A DNA stretch of 64,000 bases from Streptantibioticus parmotrematis (GTDB lineage Bacteria; Actinomycetota; Actinomycetes; Streptomycetales; Streptomycetaceae): positions 170,854 to 234,853 of the forward strand of contig NZ_JAINVZ010000010.1 of the NCBI RefSeq assembly GCF_019890615.1, read 5' to 3'. Numbering within the stretch: the first letter of the stretch is position 1; every line of letters begins with the position of its first letter. A program made the position numbers and the translations under genes. The notes beneath the pieces were generated by a model, which saw nothing but the letters and a program-made list of their open reading frames with translations, did no database searches and was not told the origin of the DNA. This document shows positions 35,804 through 47,943 of the stretch, in pieces.

Positions 35804-36397
35804 ATGACCGTCACATCCACGCGCTTGCTGTCGGGAGACGCCGAGGACGGTGCCTGGATCGAGCGGGTCTTCGCCCTCGCGGAGCGTGAGGCGCCCGAGG
35901 ACCTCACGCTCGAACTCATCGAAGGGGAGATCGTCATCAGCGGCGCTCCCGACGGCAACCACGAGCGGATCGTCTCCCGCGTCAACCGGCAGATCACCCG
36001 CTTGTCCGCCGAGGAGATGGACACGGCGGGACGCAAAGGGCTCCTGGTGCCCGTGGGAGGCGGCTGCCCGCGGGACCACGTGATCCCCGACCTGACCGTC
36101 GCGCCTGTCGACGCGGATGTGTTCAAGGACGCCCCGGGCTGGATGCCGCCGGGCGGCGTCGTCCTCGTCCTGGCGGCCACCAGCGGCAACGCCCACGGCG
36201 ACCGGGAGGGCAAGCGCCACTGCTACGCCCGCGCCGGCATCCCGCTGTATCTGCTGGCCGACCGCGAGCGCCGTGAGGCGGTGCTCTTCTCCGACCCCGA
36301 CGCGGGCGACTACACCCGGCGCCTCACGCTGCCGTTCGGCAAGGACGTGGACCTGCCGGAGCCTTTCGGCTTCGCGCTCTCCACCGCGGACTTCTGA
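35804..36397 (+). CDS. Uma2-family (DUF820) nuclease-fold protein
   Basis: A 197-residue PD-(D/E)xK-fold protein. The ATG at 35804 has GAGGAG upstream. LELIEGEIVISG, DHVIPDLTVAP (the PDL motif), LVLAATSGN and KRHCYARAGIPLYLLAD are the conserved blocks of Uma2 proteins, which often occur in many copies in Streptomyces. A metal-dependent nuclease activity is predicted by fold, and biological roles are poorly known. Single gene, ended by the hairpin at 36409. Confidence 0.88.
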   Translation: MTVTSTRLLSGDAEDGAWIERVFALAEREAPEDLTLELIEGEIVISGAPDGNHERIVSRVNRQITRLSAEEMDTAGRKGLLVPVGGGCPRDHVIPDLTVAPVDADVFKDAPGWMPPGGVVLVLAATSGNAHGDREGKRHCYARAGIPLYLLADRERREAVLFSDPDAGDYTRRLTLPFGKDVDLPEPFGFALSTADF

Positions 36398-36408
36398 CCG
36401 CCAAAAGG

Positions 36409-36439
36409 CCGAAGACCCCCTGTCACCAGGGGTCTTCGG
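36409..36439. terminator. Hairpin terminator between the Uma2 gene and tRNA-Gly
   Basis: Eleven-base perfect arms (CCGAAGACCCC and complement) with a 9-nt loop. It serves the Uma2 gene on the plus strand and probably also the minus-strand tRNA-Gly transcript. Confidence 0.85.
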
Positions 36440-36446
36440 GTTGCAG

Positions 36447-36517
36447 AGCGGGCGACGGGAATCGAACCCGCGTAGCCAGTTTGGAAGACTGGGGCTCTAC
36501 CATTGAGCTACGCCCGC
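36447..36517 (-). tRNA. tRNA-Gly (anticodon TCC)
   Basis: A full cloverleaf of 71 nt. The acceptor stem pairs GCGGGCG with CGCCCGC, the D arm is GCTC/GAGC, the anticodon stem CCAGT/ACTGG carries the loop CTTCCAA (anticodon TCC), and the T arm GCGGG/CCCGT holds TTCGATT. CCA is not encoded: the discriminator is followed by CTGC. Confidence 0.97.
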
Positions 36518-36653
36518 AACGGCCAGTCATTGTGGCACACCGAATCGTAGCCGGTCGATCCGCCCCCCGTCGCCACCCCGCCCCCGCGTCACCGTCGCCA
36601 TAATGTGGCGGCCGACGCGTGCGGAGGCATGTACTCTACGTGTCGCACTGAAA

Positions 36654-36730
36654 CGGGGTGTGGCGCAGCTTGGTAGCGCGTCCGCTTTGGGAGCGGAAGG
36701 CCGTCGGTTCGAATCCGGCCACCCCGACCA
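36654..36730 (+). tRNA. tRNA-Pro (anticodon TGG)
   Basis: A full cloverleaf of 77 nt including an encoded CCA. The acceptor stem pairs CGGGGTG with CACCCCG, the anticodon stem TCCGC/GCGGA has loop TTTGGGA (anticodon TGG), and the T loop is TTCGAAT. A TACTCT hexamer at 36632-36637 upstream could be its -10. Confidence 0.97.
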
Positions 36731-36900
36731 TTTGTTCGAGTCCTTTCCGGGCGGCGGGACAGGTCCGCCGTGGCTACCGGTACTATGCAGGCTGGCCCTG
36801 TATACGGGGCGACGTAGGGGCGCGGGACTCCGGGACGCCCCAGGCAGTACGTCTCGTCGGCCACGCATACCCCCAAATGTCAGCCCAAGGAGACCCAACC

Positions 36901-38286
36901 GTGAAGAGCGCCGTCGAGACTCTGAACCCCACCCGGGTTCGACTCACCGTCGAGGTGCCCTTCGAGGAGCTCAAGCCCAGCCTCGACGCGGCGTACAAGA
37001 AGATCAACCAGCAGGTCACGGTGCCGGGGTTCCGCAAGGGCAAGATCCCCGCGCGCGTCATCGACCAGCGGTTCGGCCGCGGTGCGGTCCTCGAAGAGGC
37101 CATCAACGACGCGCTGCCGAAGTTCTACACGGAGGCGGTCAACGAGGGTGAGCTGAACGTCCTCGGACAGCCCGAGATCGACATCACCGAGTTCAACGAC
37201 AACGAGGAGCTGAAGTTCACCGCCGAGGTGGACGTCCGCCCCGCGATCGAGATCCCGGACTTCTCCGGCATCGAGGTCACCGTCGACGCGGTCGAGGTCT
37301 CCGACGAGGACATCGAGGAGTCGATCGAGCAGCTGCGTGAGCGCTTCGCCTCCACCTCCCCGGTCGAGCGCGCCGCCGCCGACGGCGACGTGGTCGTGGT
37401 CGACCTGGAGGCCACGGTCGACGGCGAGGTGCTGGAGGACGGCGTCGCCAAGGGCGTCAGCTACACCATCGGCTCCGGCCAGCTGCTCGACGGCATCGAC
37501 GAGGCCGTGACCGGCCTGGAGGCCGGCGGCTCCGCCACCTTCACCTCCGAGCTCAAGGGCGGCTCGGCGGCCGGCAAGAACGCCGAGGTCAAGGTCGACG
37601 TCACCGCCGTGCAGGCCCGCGAGCTGCCCGAGCTGGACGACGACTTCGCCCAGCTGGCCAGCGAGTTCGACACCCTCGAGGAGCTGCGCGCCGACAGCGT
37701 CAAGCGCCTGGAGCGGATGAAGAAGTACGACCAGGCCACCCAGGCCCAGGAGAAGGTGCTCGACGCCCTCCTGGAGCTCGTCGAGATCCCGGTCCCCGAG
37801 AAGCTCCTCAAGGACGAGGTCGAGACCCGCAAGCACAACCTGGAGCACCACCAGTTCCCGATGATGGGGCTGAACTGGGAGAGCTTCCTGGAGCGCGAGG
37901 GCAAGACCCAGGAGGAGTACGACGCCGAGGTCGAGGAGCAGGCGAAGAAGGGCATCAAGACCCAGTTCGTCCTGGACGAGCTCGTGAAGAAGGAAGAGCT
38001 GTCGGTCAACCAGGAGGAGCTCACCGAGCACCTCATGCGCCGCGCCGCCTCCTCCGGCATGAGCCCCGACCAGTTCGCCCAGGCCGTCGTCGAGGGCGGC
38101 CAGGTGCCGCTGCTGGTCGGCGAGGTCGCCCGCGGCAAGGCCCTGGCCACCGTGGTCGAGGGCGCCAAGGTCGTCGACACCAACGGCGCCGAGGTCGACC
38201 TGGACGACGAGGAGGAGGACGAGACCGCTGAGACGGTCGAGGCCACCACCGACGAGGCCGAGGACGCCGAAGGCACCGAGGCCTGA
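36901..38286 (+). CDS. tig: Trigger factor, ribosome-associated chaperone and peptidyl-prolyl isomerase
   Basis: A 461-residue protein starting at GTG 36901 with AAGGAG 8 nt upstream. The N-terminal ribosome-docking loop is [14 protein letters not shown] (GFRxGxxP, contact with L23). An FKBP-type isomerase domain occupies about 150-240 ([16 protein letters not shown]), and the long helical C-terminal arm ends in an Asp/Glu-rich tail (about 430-461) typical of actinobacterial homologues. It binds nascent chains at the exit tunnel. It stands directly before clpP1-clpP2-clpX, the classic tig-clpPX order, separated by a terminator and a clp promoter. Confidence 0.97.
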   Translation: MKSAVETLNPTRVRLTVEVPFEELKPSLDAAYKKINQQVTVPGFRKGKIPARVIDQRFGRGAVLEEAINDALPKFYTEAVNEGELNVLGQPEIDITEFNDNEELKFTAEVDVRPAIEIPDFSGIEVTVDAVEVSDEDIEESIEQLRERFASTSPVERAAADGDVVVVDLEATVDGEVLEDGVAKGVSYTIGSGQLLDGIDEAVTGLEAGGSATFTSELKGGSAAGKNAEVKVDVTAVQARELPELDDDFAQLASEFDTLEELRADSVKRLERMKKYDQATQAQEKVLDALLELVEIPVPEKLLKDEVETRKHNLEHHQFPMMGLNWESFLEREGKTQEEYDAEVEEQAKKGIKTQFVLDELVKKEELSVNQEELTEHLMRRAASSGMSPDQFAQAVVEGGQVPLLVGEVARGKALATVVEGAKVVDTNGAEVDLDDEEEDETAETVEATTDEAEDAEGTEA

Positions 38287-38301
38287 CAGCCGCCCGCCGG
38301 A

Positions 38302-38324
38302 CCCCGGGGCGGACCGCCCCGGGG
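38302..38324 (+). terminator. Hairpin terminator after tig
   Basis: CCCCGGGGCGG and CCGCCCCGGGG flank a single A; the effective hairpin has 8-10 G/C pairs. It lies 15 bp after the tig stop. Confidence 0.7.
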
Positions 38325-38464
38325 CACCCGGCCGTGCCGGTCGAGCCGTTCCGCCGAGCGTCGACCGGTACTCCTGCCGCACCACGTACAACGGGCCCGA
38401 ACACGCATGCGCGCGTGTCCGGGTCCGTTGTCGTAGCTGTCGTCGGCACCGTCACCACAGCCTG

Positions 38465-38478
38465 CGCTCACAGCGAAC
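38465..38478. promoter_or_regulatory. Probable ClgR box of the clpP1P2 operon
   Basis: CGCTCACAGCGAAC matches the core of the ClgR consensus CGCYNANRGCGWWS as I recall it from corynebacteria, and the Streptomyces GTTCGC/GCG type. It is centred about 48 bp upstream of the TAGGGT -10 (38517-38522), a typical activator position. ClgR activates clpP1P2 in Streptomyces. Confidence 0.7.
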
Positions 38479-38516
38479 AGTTCAGCGTGCGGGATCGCTG
38501 GGCCCGACCTGCGCGT

Positions 38517-38522
38517 TAGGGT
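38517..38522 (+). promoter_or_regulatory. Putative -10 element of clpP1P2
   Basis: TAGGGT downstream of the ClgR box gives an untranslated leader of about 130 nt before the GTG at 38660. Confidence 0.45.
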
Positions 38523-38659
38523 CCGTAGTAACGAGGGCAGGGGAGACCCTTGAACGAAGCCGGAGCACGATGCGGGAACGCAGCGGCGAGGCGCTCCCCG
38601 GCACTCAGGTCAGAACGCGAAGACGGTGTGTCGCCGTCCGACAACGAGCAGGTGGATAC

Positions 38660-39298
38660 GTGACGACTCCGCAGATCCAGACGCCGGGACATCTGATGCC
38701 CACCGCGAACGGCGCGCCGGCCGGAGCCGGCCTCGGCGACGCGGTCTACAACCGACTGCTCGACGAACGCATCATCTTCCTCGGCCAGGCCGTGGACGAT
38801 GACATCGCGAACCGGATCTGCGCGCAGATGCTGCTGCTCGCCGCGGACCCGGACAAGGACATCTACCTCTACATCAACTCGCCCGGCGGCTCGGTCACCG
38901 CCGGCTTCGCGATCTACGACACCATGCAGTACATCAAGAACGACGTGGTGACGATCGCGATGGGCCTGGCGGCCTCCATGGGCCAGTTCCTGCTGACCGC
39001 GGGCACCCCGGGCAAGCGCTTCGCGCTGCCCAACGCGGACATCCTGATGCACCAGGGCTCGGCGGGCCTCGGCGGCTCCGCGTCCGACATCAAGATCCAG
39101 GCCGAGCAGCTGCTGCGCACCAAGAAGCGCATGGAGCAGCTGACCGCCATGCACAGCGGCCAGACCGTCGAGACGATCAACCGTGACGCCGACCGCGACC
39201 GCTGGTTCACCGCGGAAGAGGCCAAGGAGTACGGGCTGATCGACCAGGTGATGCACACCGCCGCCGACGTGCCCGGTGGCGGCGGCACCGGCGCGTGA
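38660..39298 (+). CDS. clpP1: ATP-dependent Clp protease proteolytic subunit 1
   Basis: A 212-residue serine protease. From GTG 38660 (AGGTGG just upstream), the catalytic triad is Ser106 (GLAASMGQF), His131 (ILMHQGSAG) and Asp180 (DADRDRW), with the same spacing as E. coli Ser97, His122 and Asp171. With ClpP2 it forms the hetero-tetradecameric chamber that degrades substrates unfolded by ClpX or ClpC. The frame is open upstream to 38570, but that stretch has no good start signal. Same operon as clpP2, 126 bp on. Confidence 0.96.
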   Translation: MTTPQIQTPGHLMPTANGAPAGAGLGDAVYNRLLDERIIFLGQAVDDDIANRICAQMLLLAADPDKDIYLYINSPGGSVTAGFAIYDTMQYIKNDVVTIAMGLAASMGQFLLTAGTPGKRFALPNADILMHQGSAGLGGSASDIKIQAEQLLRTKKRMEQLTAMHSGQTVETINRDADRDRWFTAEEAKEYGLIDQVMHTAADVPGGGGTGA

Positions 39299-39424
39299 CC
39301 ACCGCGGGACCGCGCCCGACGGGCCCTCGTGGCCCGCGGCGCCCGGCCCCCGCGCGTACCGCGCCGCAGTGACCGCACACCCCGAGTCAGCCCACGCCCC
39401 ACTTCCAGGACGGTGAACCCCACC

Positions 39425-40114
39425 ATGATCAACCCGGTGAACCCCATGGTCACCCCGAGTCAGCTCGCCCAGCCGGGCCTGGCCCCCCGCGCCGCGTACG
39501 GCATGGAGTCGCGCTACATCGTGCCGCGCTTCGTGGAGCGCACCTCGCAGGGCGTGCGCGAGTACGACCCGTACGCCAAGCTCTTCGAGGAGCGGGTGAT
39601 CTTCCTCGGCGTCCAGATCGACGACGCCTCCGCCAACGACGTGATGGCGCAGCTGCTGTGCCTGGAGTCGATGGACCCGGACCGCGACATCTCGATCTAC
39701 ATCAACTCGCCCGGCGGCTCCTTCACCGCCATGACGGCGATCTACGACACCATGCAGTTCGTCAAGCCGGACGTCGCGACGGTCTGCCTGGGCCAGGCGG
39801 CCTCGGCGGCGGCGGTGCTGCTGGCCGCGGGCACCCCCGGCAAGCGCATGGCGCTGCCCAACGCCCGCGTGCTGATCCACCAGCCGTACACGGAGACCGG
39901 CCGGGCGCAGATCTCGGACCTGGAGATCCAGGCCAACGAGATCACCCGCATCCGCGCCCAGATGGAGGAGATGCTGGCCAAGCACAGCAACCGCTCCGCC
40001 GACCAGATCCGTGAGGACATCGAGCGCGACAACATCCTGACGGCCGAGGACGCCCTGTCCTACGGTTTCGTCGACCAGATCACGGCCTCCCGGAAGGCCG
40101 GGGTCTCGGCCTGA
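39425..40114 (+). CDS. clpP2: ATP-dependent Clp protease proteolytic subunit 2
   Basis: A 229-residue partner of ClpP1. Catalytic residues are Ser127 (GQAASAAAV), His152 (VLIHQPYTE) and Asp202 (ERDNIL). The N-terminal extension (about 1-45) is longer than in ClpP1 and probably processed. Starts at ATG 39425, GTG 39413 and ATG 39446 are all possible; the ribosome binding site is poorly placed for each. Followed by a long hairpin before clpX. Confidence 0.95.
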   Translation: MINPVNPMVTPSQLAQPGLAPRAAYGMESRYIVPRFVERTSQGVREYDPYAKLFEERVIFLGVQIDDASANDVMAQLLCLESMDPDRDISIYINSPGGSFTAMTAIYDTMQFVKPDVATVCLGQAASAAAVLLAAGTPGKRMALPNARVLIHQPYTETGRAQISDLEIQANEITRIRAQMEEMLAKHSNRSADQIREDIERDNILTAEDALSYGFVDQITASRKAGVSA

Positions 40115-40128
40115 CTTCAAGCCGGTGA

Positions 40129-40184
40129 CCCCTTGAGCCGGCGTCGAACCGTGGCATGTCCCACGGACGAGTCGGCTCAAGGGG
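40129..40184 (+). terminator. Long interrupted hairpin between clpP2 and clpX
   Basis: The outer 12-bp stem CCCCTTGAGCCG/CGGCTCAAGGGG and the inner 6-bp stem CCGTGG/CCACGG form a branched hairpin. It likely terminates the clpP operon and separates it from clpX. Confidence 0.8.
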
Positions 40185-40275
40185 GGCCCGCGCGAGGGCC
40201 TCGGCAAGGTACCGTCGGATATTAGGCACCAGGCCCTGTCGAACTGACGGGACCCAGGCGAAGGGGAAGCACCTC

Positions 40276-41559
40276 GTGGCACGCATCGGTGACGGCGGCG
40301 ACCTGCTCAAGTGCTCGTTCTGCGGGAAGAGCCAGAAGCAGGTGAAGAAGCTCATCGCAGGGCCGGGTGTGTACATCTGCGACGAGTGCATCGACTTGTG
40401 CAACGAGATCATCGAGGAGGAGCTCGCCGAGTCCTCCGAGGTGCGGTGGGAGGACCTCCCCAAGCCCCGCGAGATCTACGAGTTCCTGGAGGGCTACGTC
40501 GTCGGCCAGGAGCCGGCGAAGAAGGCCCTGTCGGTCGCGGTCTACAACCACTACAAGCGCGTCCAGGCGGGCGAGAACGGCCGCCCCGGGCACGACGACG
40601 GCATCGAGCTGGCGAAGTCCAACATCCTGCTGCTCGGCCCGACCGGCTCCGGCAAGACGCTGCTGGCGCAGACCCTGGCCCGCATGCTGAACGTGCCGTT
40701 CGCCATCGCGGACGCCACCGCGCTCACCGAGGCGGGCTACGTCGGCGAGGACGTCGAGAACATCCTGCTCAAGCTGATCCAGGCGGCCGACTACGACGTC
40801 AAGAAGGCCGAGACCGGGATCATCTACATCGACGAGATCGACAAGGTCGCCCGCAAGAGTGAGAACCCGTCGATCACCCGTGATGTCTCCGGCGAGGGCG
40901 TCCAGCAGGCGCTGCTGAAGATCCTGGAGGGCACCACGGCCTCCGTCCCGCCGCAGGGCGGCCGCAAGCACCCGCACCAGGAGTTCATCCAGATCGACAC
41001 GACGAACGTGCTGTTCATCGTGGGCGGCGCCTTCGCGGGCCTGGAGAAGATCATCGAGTCCCGGGCCGGCGCCAAGGGCATCGGCTTCGGTGCGACGATC
41101 CGCTCCAAGCGGGACCTGGACTCGGTCGACCAGTTCGCCGAGATCATGCCGGAGGACCTGGTGAAGTTCGGGATGATCCCGGAGTTCATCGGCCGCCTGC
41201 CGGTCATCACCTCCGTGCACAACCTCGACCGCGAGGCGCTGCTGAAGATCCTGGTCGAGCCGCGCAACGCGCTCGTCAAGCAGTACCAGCGGCTCTTCGA
41301 ACTCGACGGCGTGGAGCTGGAGTTCGACCTCCCGGCGCTGGAGGCCATCGCCGACCAGGCGATCCTGCGCGGCACCGGCGCCCGCGGCCTGCGGGCCATC
41401 ATGGAAGAGGTCCTGATGTCGGTGATGTACGAGGTGCCGTCCCGCAAGGACGTCGCCCGCGTCGTCATCACCCAGGACGTCGTCCACTCGAACGTGAACC
41501 CGACGCTGGTCCCGCGCAACCGCGGCGGCGAGACGGAGCGCCACGAGAAGAGCGCGTAA
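40276..41559 (+). CDS. clpX: ATP-dependent Clp protease ATP-binding subunit ClpX
   Basis: A 427-residue AAA+ unfoldase. GTG 40276 follows AAGGGGAAG. The N-terminal zinc-binding domain (CSFCGKSQ then CDECIDLC) binds adaptors. The AAA+ core has Walker A GPTGSGKT (about residue 120), Walker [10 protein letters not shown], the pore loop GYVGEDVEN and sensor regions. IGF loop residues in AKGIGFGAT dock onto ClpP. It probably has its own promoter just upstream, beyond the hairpin at 40129. Confidence 0.97.
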   Translation: MARIGDGGDLLKCSFCGKSQKQVKKLIAGPGVYICDECIDLCNEIIEEELAESSEVRWEDLPKPREIYEFLEGYVVGQEPAKKALSVAVYNHYKRVQAGENGRPGHDDGIELAKSNILLLGPTGSGKTLLAQTLARMLNVPFAIADATALTEAGYVGEDVENILLKLIQAADYDVKKAETGIIYIDEIDKVARKSENPSITRDVSGEGVQQALLKILEGTTASVPPQGGRKHPHQEFIQIDTTNVLFIVGGAFAGLEKIIESRAGAKGIGFGATIRSKRDLDSVDQFAEIMPEDLVKFGMIPEFIGRLPVITSVHNLDREALLKILVEPRNALVKQYQRLFELDGVELEFDLPALEAIADQAILRGTGARGLRAIMEEVLMSVMYEVPSRKDVARVVITQDVVHSNVNPTLVPRNRGGETERHEKSA

Positions 41560-41575
41560 CGCACGCGCGTCATGC

Positions 41576-41619
41576 ATGAGGAAGGGGCGCCCGGACCGAT
41601 CCGGGCGCCCCTTCCTCAT
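41576..41619. terminator. Strong bidirectional hairpin terminator
   Basis: Perfect 20-bp arms (ATGAGGAAGGGGCGCCCGGA and complement) with loop CCGA, between clpX and the convergent membrane-protein gene. Confidence 0.92.
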
Positions 41620-41641
41620 GCCAGGGGTTTCGTGCCGGGCG

Positions 41642-42625
41642 TCAGGACGCCTTGACCTCGGCGGCCTGCTTGATCTTCGCCGCCAGCGAGGCGGAGTCGC
41701 TCAGCGACATCGCGCCGCCCGGCGTCATCTGGATCGGCACGACCTCGCCCTCGTCGCTGGAGTCCGCCCAGACGCAGACCGGGATGGTGCTGCCGGAACC
41801 GGCGCCGCTGCCCGTGATCGCGAAGGACTGGCACTTCATGACGCTGCCGGACGGCAACCCGGCCGGGCTCTCCTGCTGCGGCGAGCCCTGCCCGGTCATG
41901 GTGAAGCCCGAGCTGCCGCTGTTGCTGGCCGCCATGCTCGCCTTGAGGGCGGTGAAGGTCCCGTCCACCGCGGACGCCGGGTCGCTGACGCTGCCGTACG
42001 AGCCCACGACGCTCATCGACGTGGTCCCGGCCGTGTAGCTCTTGGAGACCGCGGTGCCGCCGGAGACGCCCGAGAACAGAACGGCGGCCTTGGCCTGCTG
42101 ATCGGACTGCGACTGGCTGCTCTGGTTCGGCACCGCCGCGTAACCGCCCGGCAGCGAGTCCGGCAGGACCAGCTTGTACTTCACCGACGACGTGCCGCCG
42201 CCTCCGCCGCTGCTCCCGGAGGTGCCGCCGCTGCCGCCCTTGGCGGTGTCACCGCTGCTGCCGCCGCTCGCGTTCACCGCGATCGCGATGCCGCCGCCGA
42301 CCACCACGACCACCGCCGCGATGATGGCGACCACCTTGCCGGTGTTCTTCTTCGGCGGCACCGGGGGCGGCGGGACCTGCGGGCCGCCCCAACCGGGCTG
42401 CTGGCCGTACGGGTTGGGCTGCGGCGGCTGGCCGTAGGGCCCCGGCTGCGGCGCGCCCTGCTGCGGGTAGCCGTAGGGCTGCTGGGGCGGCGGGGGCTGC
42501 TGCGGGTAGCCGTATCCGGGCTGCGGGGGCTGGGCGCCGTAGCCCGGCTGCGGAGGCTGACCGCCGTAACCGGGCTGCGGGGGCTGACCGCCGTAGGGGT
42601 TCGGCGGCGGCTGGTTGTAGCTCAT
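41642..42625 (-). CDS. Single-pass membrane protein with Pro/Gly/Tyr-rich N-terminus
   Basis: A 327-residue protein from ATG 42625. Residues 1-90 are low complexity with three QPPQPGYG repeats and further PQ/YG runs. One TM helix (about 97-117) is followed by a Ser/Gly linker and an external domain of about 180 residues (YKLVLPDSLPGGYAAVP, SPAGLPSGSVMKCQSF, VPVCVWADSSDEG in the form IPVCVWADSS) that contains two Cys able to form a disulfide. The layout is common in actinobacterial cell-envelope proteins of unknown function. It is divergent from valS. Confidence 0.88.
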   Translation of the reverse strand: MSYNQPPPNPYGGQPPQPGYGGQPPQPGYGAQPPQPGYGYPQQPPPPQQPYGYPQQGAPQPGPYGQPPQPNPYGQQPGWGGPQVPPPPVPPKKNTGKVVAIIAAVVVVVGGGIAIAVNASGGSSGDTAKGGSGGTSGSSGGGGGTSSVKYKLVLPDSLPGGYAAVPNQSSQSQSDQQAKAAVLFSGVSGGTAVSKSYTAGTTSMSVVGSYGSVSDPASAVDGTFTALKASMAASNSGSSGFTMTGQGSPQQESPAGLPSGSVMKCQSFAITGSGAGSGSTIPVCVWADSSDEGEVVPIQMTPGGAMSLSDSASLAAKIKQAAEVKAS

Positions 42626-42751
42626 GGACTTCCGGTTCCTCCCGTTGACTTCGTGCGCGCACATCCTTGCGGATGACCGGCCTCCGCAGAAACCCGGGGC
42701 CCCGCGTCGTTACCCACCCAAAGCCGTTCGGAGACACCGCCGTGCCGCCCC

Positions 42752-42757
42752 TAGAAT
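42752..42757 (+). promoter_or_regulatory. Leaderless-type -10 element of valS
   Basis: TAGAAT lies exactly 6 nt before the GTG at 42764 and no ribosome binding site is present. Confidence 0.65.
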
Positions 42758-42763
42758 TGCGGC

Positions 42764-45397
<2,634 letters not shown>

Positions 45398-45419
45398 TCC
45401 CCGGGCCCGCGCACGCGCC

Positions 45420-45463
45420 GCCGGACCCCCGTCCGCCCCTCGCGGGGCGCGCGGGGGTCCGGC
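45420..45463 (+). terminator. Hairpin terminator after valS
   Basis: GCCGGACCCCCG pairs with CGGGGGTCCGGC over 12 bp, and CGCCCC/GGGGCG forms an inner stem. Confidence 0.85.
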
Positions 45464-45486
45464 CCGTTCCGGGGGTCCGGCTTCCG

Positions 45487-45492
45487 TAGACT
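45487..45492 (+). promoter_or_regulatory. Leaderless-type -10 element of folC
   Basis: TAGACT lies 7 nt before the GTG at 45500 without a ribosome binding site. Confidence 0.55.
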
Positions 45493-45499
45493 GGTCCGC

Positions 45500-47053
45500 G
45501 TGAGCGAGCGCCCCCGTGACGAAGAGCCGGTTCCCGACGACTCCGCCCTCGACGCCTTCGACGAGATGGTGGACGACGAGACCCGGCGGGATCCCGACCT
45601 CGCGGTGATCGAGGCCGGCAGCCGTACCCTGCGCGCCGGTGTGCCGCTCAGCCAGGCCGCCGACGCCCCCGCCGGGCCGCGCACCCCCGAGGAGGCCCAG
45701 GCGCTGCGCGAGGTGGAGGCGGAGCTGGCCGGCCGCTGGGGCGAGACCAAGCTCGAACCGTCGCTGACGCGCATCCGCCGCCTGATGGACATCCTCGGCG
45801 AGCCGCAGCGCGCCTACCCGGCGATCCACATCACCGGTACCAACGGCAAGACCAGCACCGCCCGCATGATCGAGACGCTGCTGCGCGCCTTCGAACTGCG
45901 CACCGGCCGCTACACCAGCCCGCACGTCGAGTCCGTCACCGAGCGCATCAGCCTGGACGGCGCGCCCATCCCCGTCGACCGCTTCGTCGCCACGTACCAG
46001 GACGTCAAGCCGTACGTGGAGATGGTGGACGACGCCCAGGAGCACCGGCTGTCGTTCTTCGAGGTGCTGACCGGCATGGCGTACGCGGCGTTCGCCGACG
46101 CGCCGGTGGACGTGGCCGTGGTCGAGGTCGGCATGGGCGGCAGCTGGGACGCGACCAACGTCGTCGACGGCCAGGTCGCCGTCGTCACCCCCATCTCGCT
46201 GGACCACACCGACCGGCTCGGCAGCACGCCCGGCGAGATCGCCCAGGAGAAGGCGGGCATCATCAAGCCCAGGGGCGACGCCGAGGGCGCGGCCGGGGCG
46301 ACCGTGGTGCTGGCCCAGCAGCCGGTGGACGCGGCGCAGGTGCTGCTCAAGCGGGCCGTCGAGGCGGACGCCACGGTGGCGCGCGAGGGCATGGAGTTCG
46401 GCATCACGGCGCGCGAGGTGGCGGTCGGCGGGCAGATGCTGACGCTGCGCGGCCTGGGCGGCGACTACGAGCAGGTCTTCCTGCCGCTGCACGGCGCCCA
46501 CCAGGCGCACAACGCGGTAGTGGCGCTGGCGGCCGTCGAGGCGTTCTTCGGGGTCGGCGCGAACGGCCCGGCCCGGCCGCTGGACCTGGAGACGGTGCGC
46601 GGCGCGTTCGCCGCGGTCACCTCGCCAGGCCGCCTGGAGGTGGTGCGCCGCAGCCCCACCGTCGTGCTGGACGCCGCGCACAACCCCGCCGGCGCGCAGG
46701 CGACCGCCGAGGCCGTGCGGGAGGCGTTCGCCTTCACCCACCTCGTCGGGGTGGTCGCGCCCAGCGCGGACAAGGACGTGCGCGGGGTGCTGGAGGCGTT
46801 CGAGCCGATCTTCGCCGAGGTCGTGGTGACCCGTAACTCCAGCTTCCGTTCGATGGACGTGGACGAGCTGGCCGCCCTCGCCGTGGAGGTCTTCGGCACC
46901 GAGCGGGTCCAGGTGGAGCCGCGGCTCGACGACGCGCTGGAGGCGGCGATCACCCTCGCCGAGGAGGAGGGTGAGTACGCGGGCGCCGGTGTCCTGGTCA
47001 CCGGTTCCGTGATCACCGTGGGAGAGGCCCGGCTGCTGCTGGGCCGGAAGTGA
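45500..47053 (+). CDS. folC: Bifunctional folylpolyglutamate / dihydrofolate synthase
   Basis: A 517-residue Mur-ligase-fold enzyme that adds glutamate to dihydropteroate or folates. The P-loop is ITGTNGKTSTARM; TSPHVESVTERI binds folate, VVEVGMGGSWDATN and LDAAHNPAGAQA are the family signatures. An acidic N-terminal extension of about 80 residues precedes the catalytic domain, common in Streptomyces homologues. Ten bases separate it from the DUF4233 gene. Confidence 0.96.
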   Translation: MSERPRDEEPVPDDSALDAFDEMVDDETRRDPDLAVIEAGSRTLRAGVPLSQAADAPAGPRTPEEAQALREVEAELAGRWGETKLEPSLTRIRRLMDILGEPQRAYPAIHITGTNGKTSTARMIETLLRAFELRTGRYTSPHVESVTERISLDGAPIPVDRFVATYQDVKPYVEMVDDAQEHRLSFFEVLTGMAYAAFADAPVDVAVVEVGMGGSWDATNVVDGQVAVVTPISLDHTDRLGSTPGEIAQEKAGIIKPRGDAEGAAGATVVLAQQPVDAAQVLLKRAVEADATVAREGMEFGITAREVAVGGQMLTLRGLGGDYEQVFLPLHGAHQAHNAVVALAAVEAFFGVGANGPARPLDLETVRGAFAAVTSPGRLEVVRRSPTVVLDAAHNPAGAQATAEAVREAFAFTHLVGVVAPSADKDVRGVLEAFEPIFAEVVVTRNSSFRSMDVDELAALAVEVFGTERVQVEPRLDDALEAAITLAEEEGEYAGAGVLVTGSVITVGEARLLLGRK

Positions 47054-47063
47054 GACGGCGGAC

Positions 47064-47408
47064 ATGCGAACCCTGTGTGCCAGCACCCTGATCGGGGAGG
47101 CCTTCGTCATCGGCCTGGCCGGTCTGGTCGCGATGAACCTCTCCGGCTACCCGTCGGGCACCGTGTGGGCGGTGTGCGGCAGCGCGATGGCGCTGTGCGT
47201 GCTGCTGTGCGGCCTGGTGACCCGCCCGGGCGGGGTGGCGGTCGGCTGGGTGCTCCAGGCCGCGCTGGTGGCGTCCGGTCTGGTGATCCCGATGATGTTC
47301 TTCCTGGGGGCGTCGTTCGCCGGTCTGTGGTGGGCGGCGGTGCACTTCGGGCGCAGGATCGACGAGTTCAAGCGCCTGAACGATCAGGCCGCGGCGACGA
47401 GCGCGTAG
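47064..47408 (+). CDS. DUF4233 membrane protein, FolC-associated
   Basis: A 114-residue protein with four hydrophobic segments (about 8-26, 32-52, 57-78 and 79-95) and a basic/acidic cytoplasmic end (RRIDEFKRLNDQ). It follows folC by 10 bp and precedes ndk, the order seen throughout Actinobacteria. Function unknown; the constant linkage suggests a role near folate or nucleotide metabolism, but this is inference. Confidence 0.88.
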   Translation: MRTLCASTLIGEAFVIGLAGLVAMNLSGYPSGTVWAVCGSAMALCVLLCGLVTRPGGVAVGWVLQAALVASGLVIPMMFFLGASFAGLWWAAVHFGRRIDEFKRLNDQAAATSA

Positions 47409-47529
47409 CCGCCGCCCACCCGGACAGCTTCGCCCGGTAGGGTCGGCGGTCCGGGCCGCGGTGCCGACGCCGTGCCCGGTCCCACCAGGCAGTACGCAGC
47501 AACGTCGCAGTACGTCAAGGAGCCGCAGC

Positions 47530-47943
47530 ATGAGCCAGCGCACCCTCGTCCTCCTCAAGCCGGACGCCGTTCGGCGCGGCCTGATCGGCGAGATCATCGG
47601 CCGCGTCGAGCGCAAGGCCGGATGGACCGTCAGCGCGATGGAGCTGCGGACGCTGGACCGGGAGACGCTGGAGCGCCACTACGCGGAGCACGTCGGCAGG
47701 CCTTTCTACGAGCCCCTGGTCGAGTTCATGTCCTCCGGCCCGTCGGTCGCGCTGGTCGTCGAGGGGGAGCGGGTGATCGAGGGCCTGCGCGCGCTGGCCG
47801 GCCCGACCGACCCGATCGCCGCCGCGCCCGGCAGCATCCGGGGTGACTTCGGCACGATCGTGCGGGAGAACCTGGTGCACGCCTCCGACTCGCCGGAGTC
47901 CGCGGACCGCGAGATCAAGATCTTCTTCCCCGAACTGGGCTGA
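47530..47943 (+). CDS. ndk: Nucleoside diphosphate kinase
   Basis: A 137-residue enzyme. ATG 47530 has AAGGAG 8 nt upstream. The phosphohistidine is His117 in NLVHASDSPESA, and LVLLKPDAVRR is the N-terminal signature. It balances NTP pools by phosphate transfer through the His. A TAGGGT hexamer at 47439-47444 suggests its own promoter besides read-through from folC. Confidence 0.97.
   Translation: MSQRTLVLLKPDAVRRGLIGEIIGRVERKAGWTVSAMELRTLDRETLERHYAEHVGRPFYEPLVEFMSSGPSVALVVEGERVIEGLRALAGPTDPIAAAPGSIRGDFGTIVRENLVHASDSPESADREIKIFFPELG

Noticed and set aside
36527..36898. 123-codon minus-strand frame over the tRNA-Pro region
   Set aside because: It is the translation of a tRNA gene and its flanks, a classic spurious protein (contains [15 protein letters not shown]).
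36658..36900. N-terminal extension of trigger factor through tRNA-Pro
   Set aside because: The frame stays open, but it would translate the tRNA; GTG 36901 with AAGGAG is the proper start.
42640..42763. Possible T-box leader before valS
   Set aside because: No TGGN-type antiterminator or specifier loop is visible, and the -10 lies only 6 nt before the start codon, leaving no leader.
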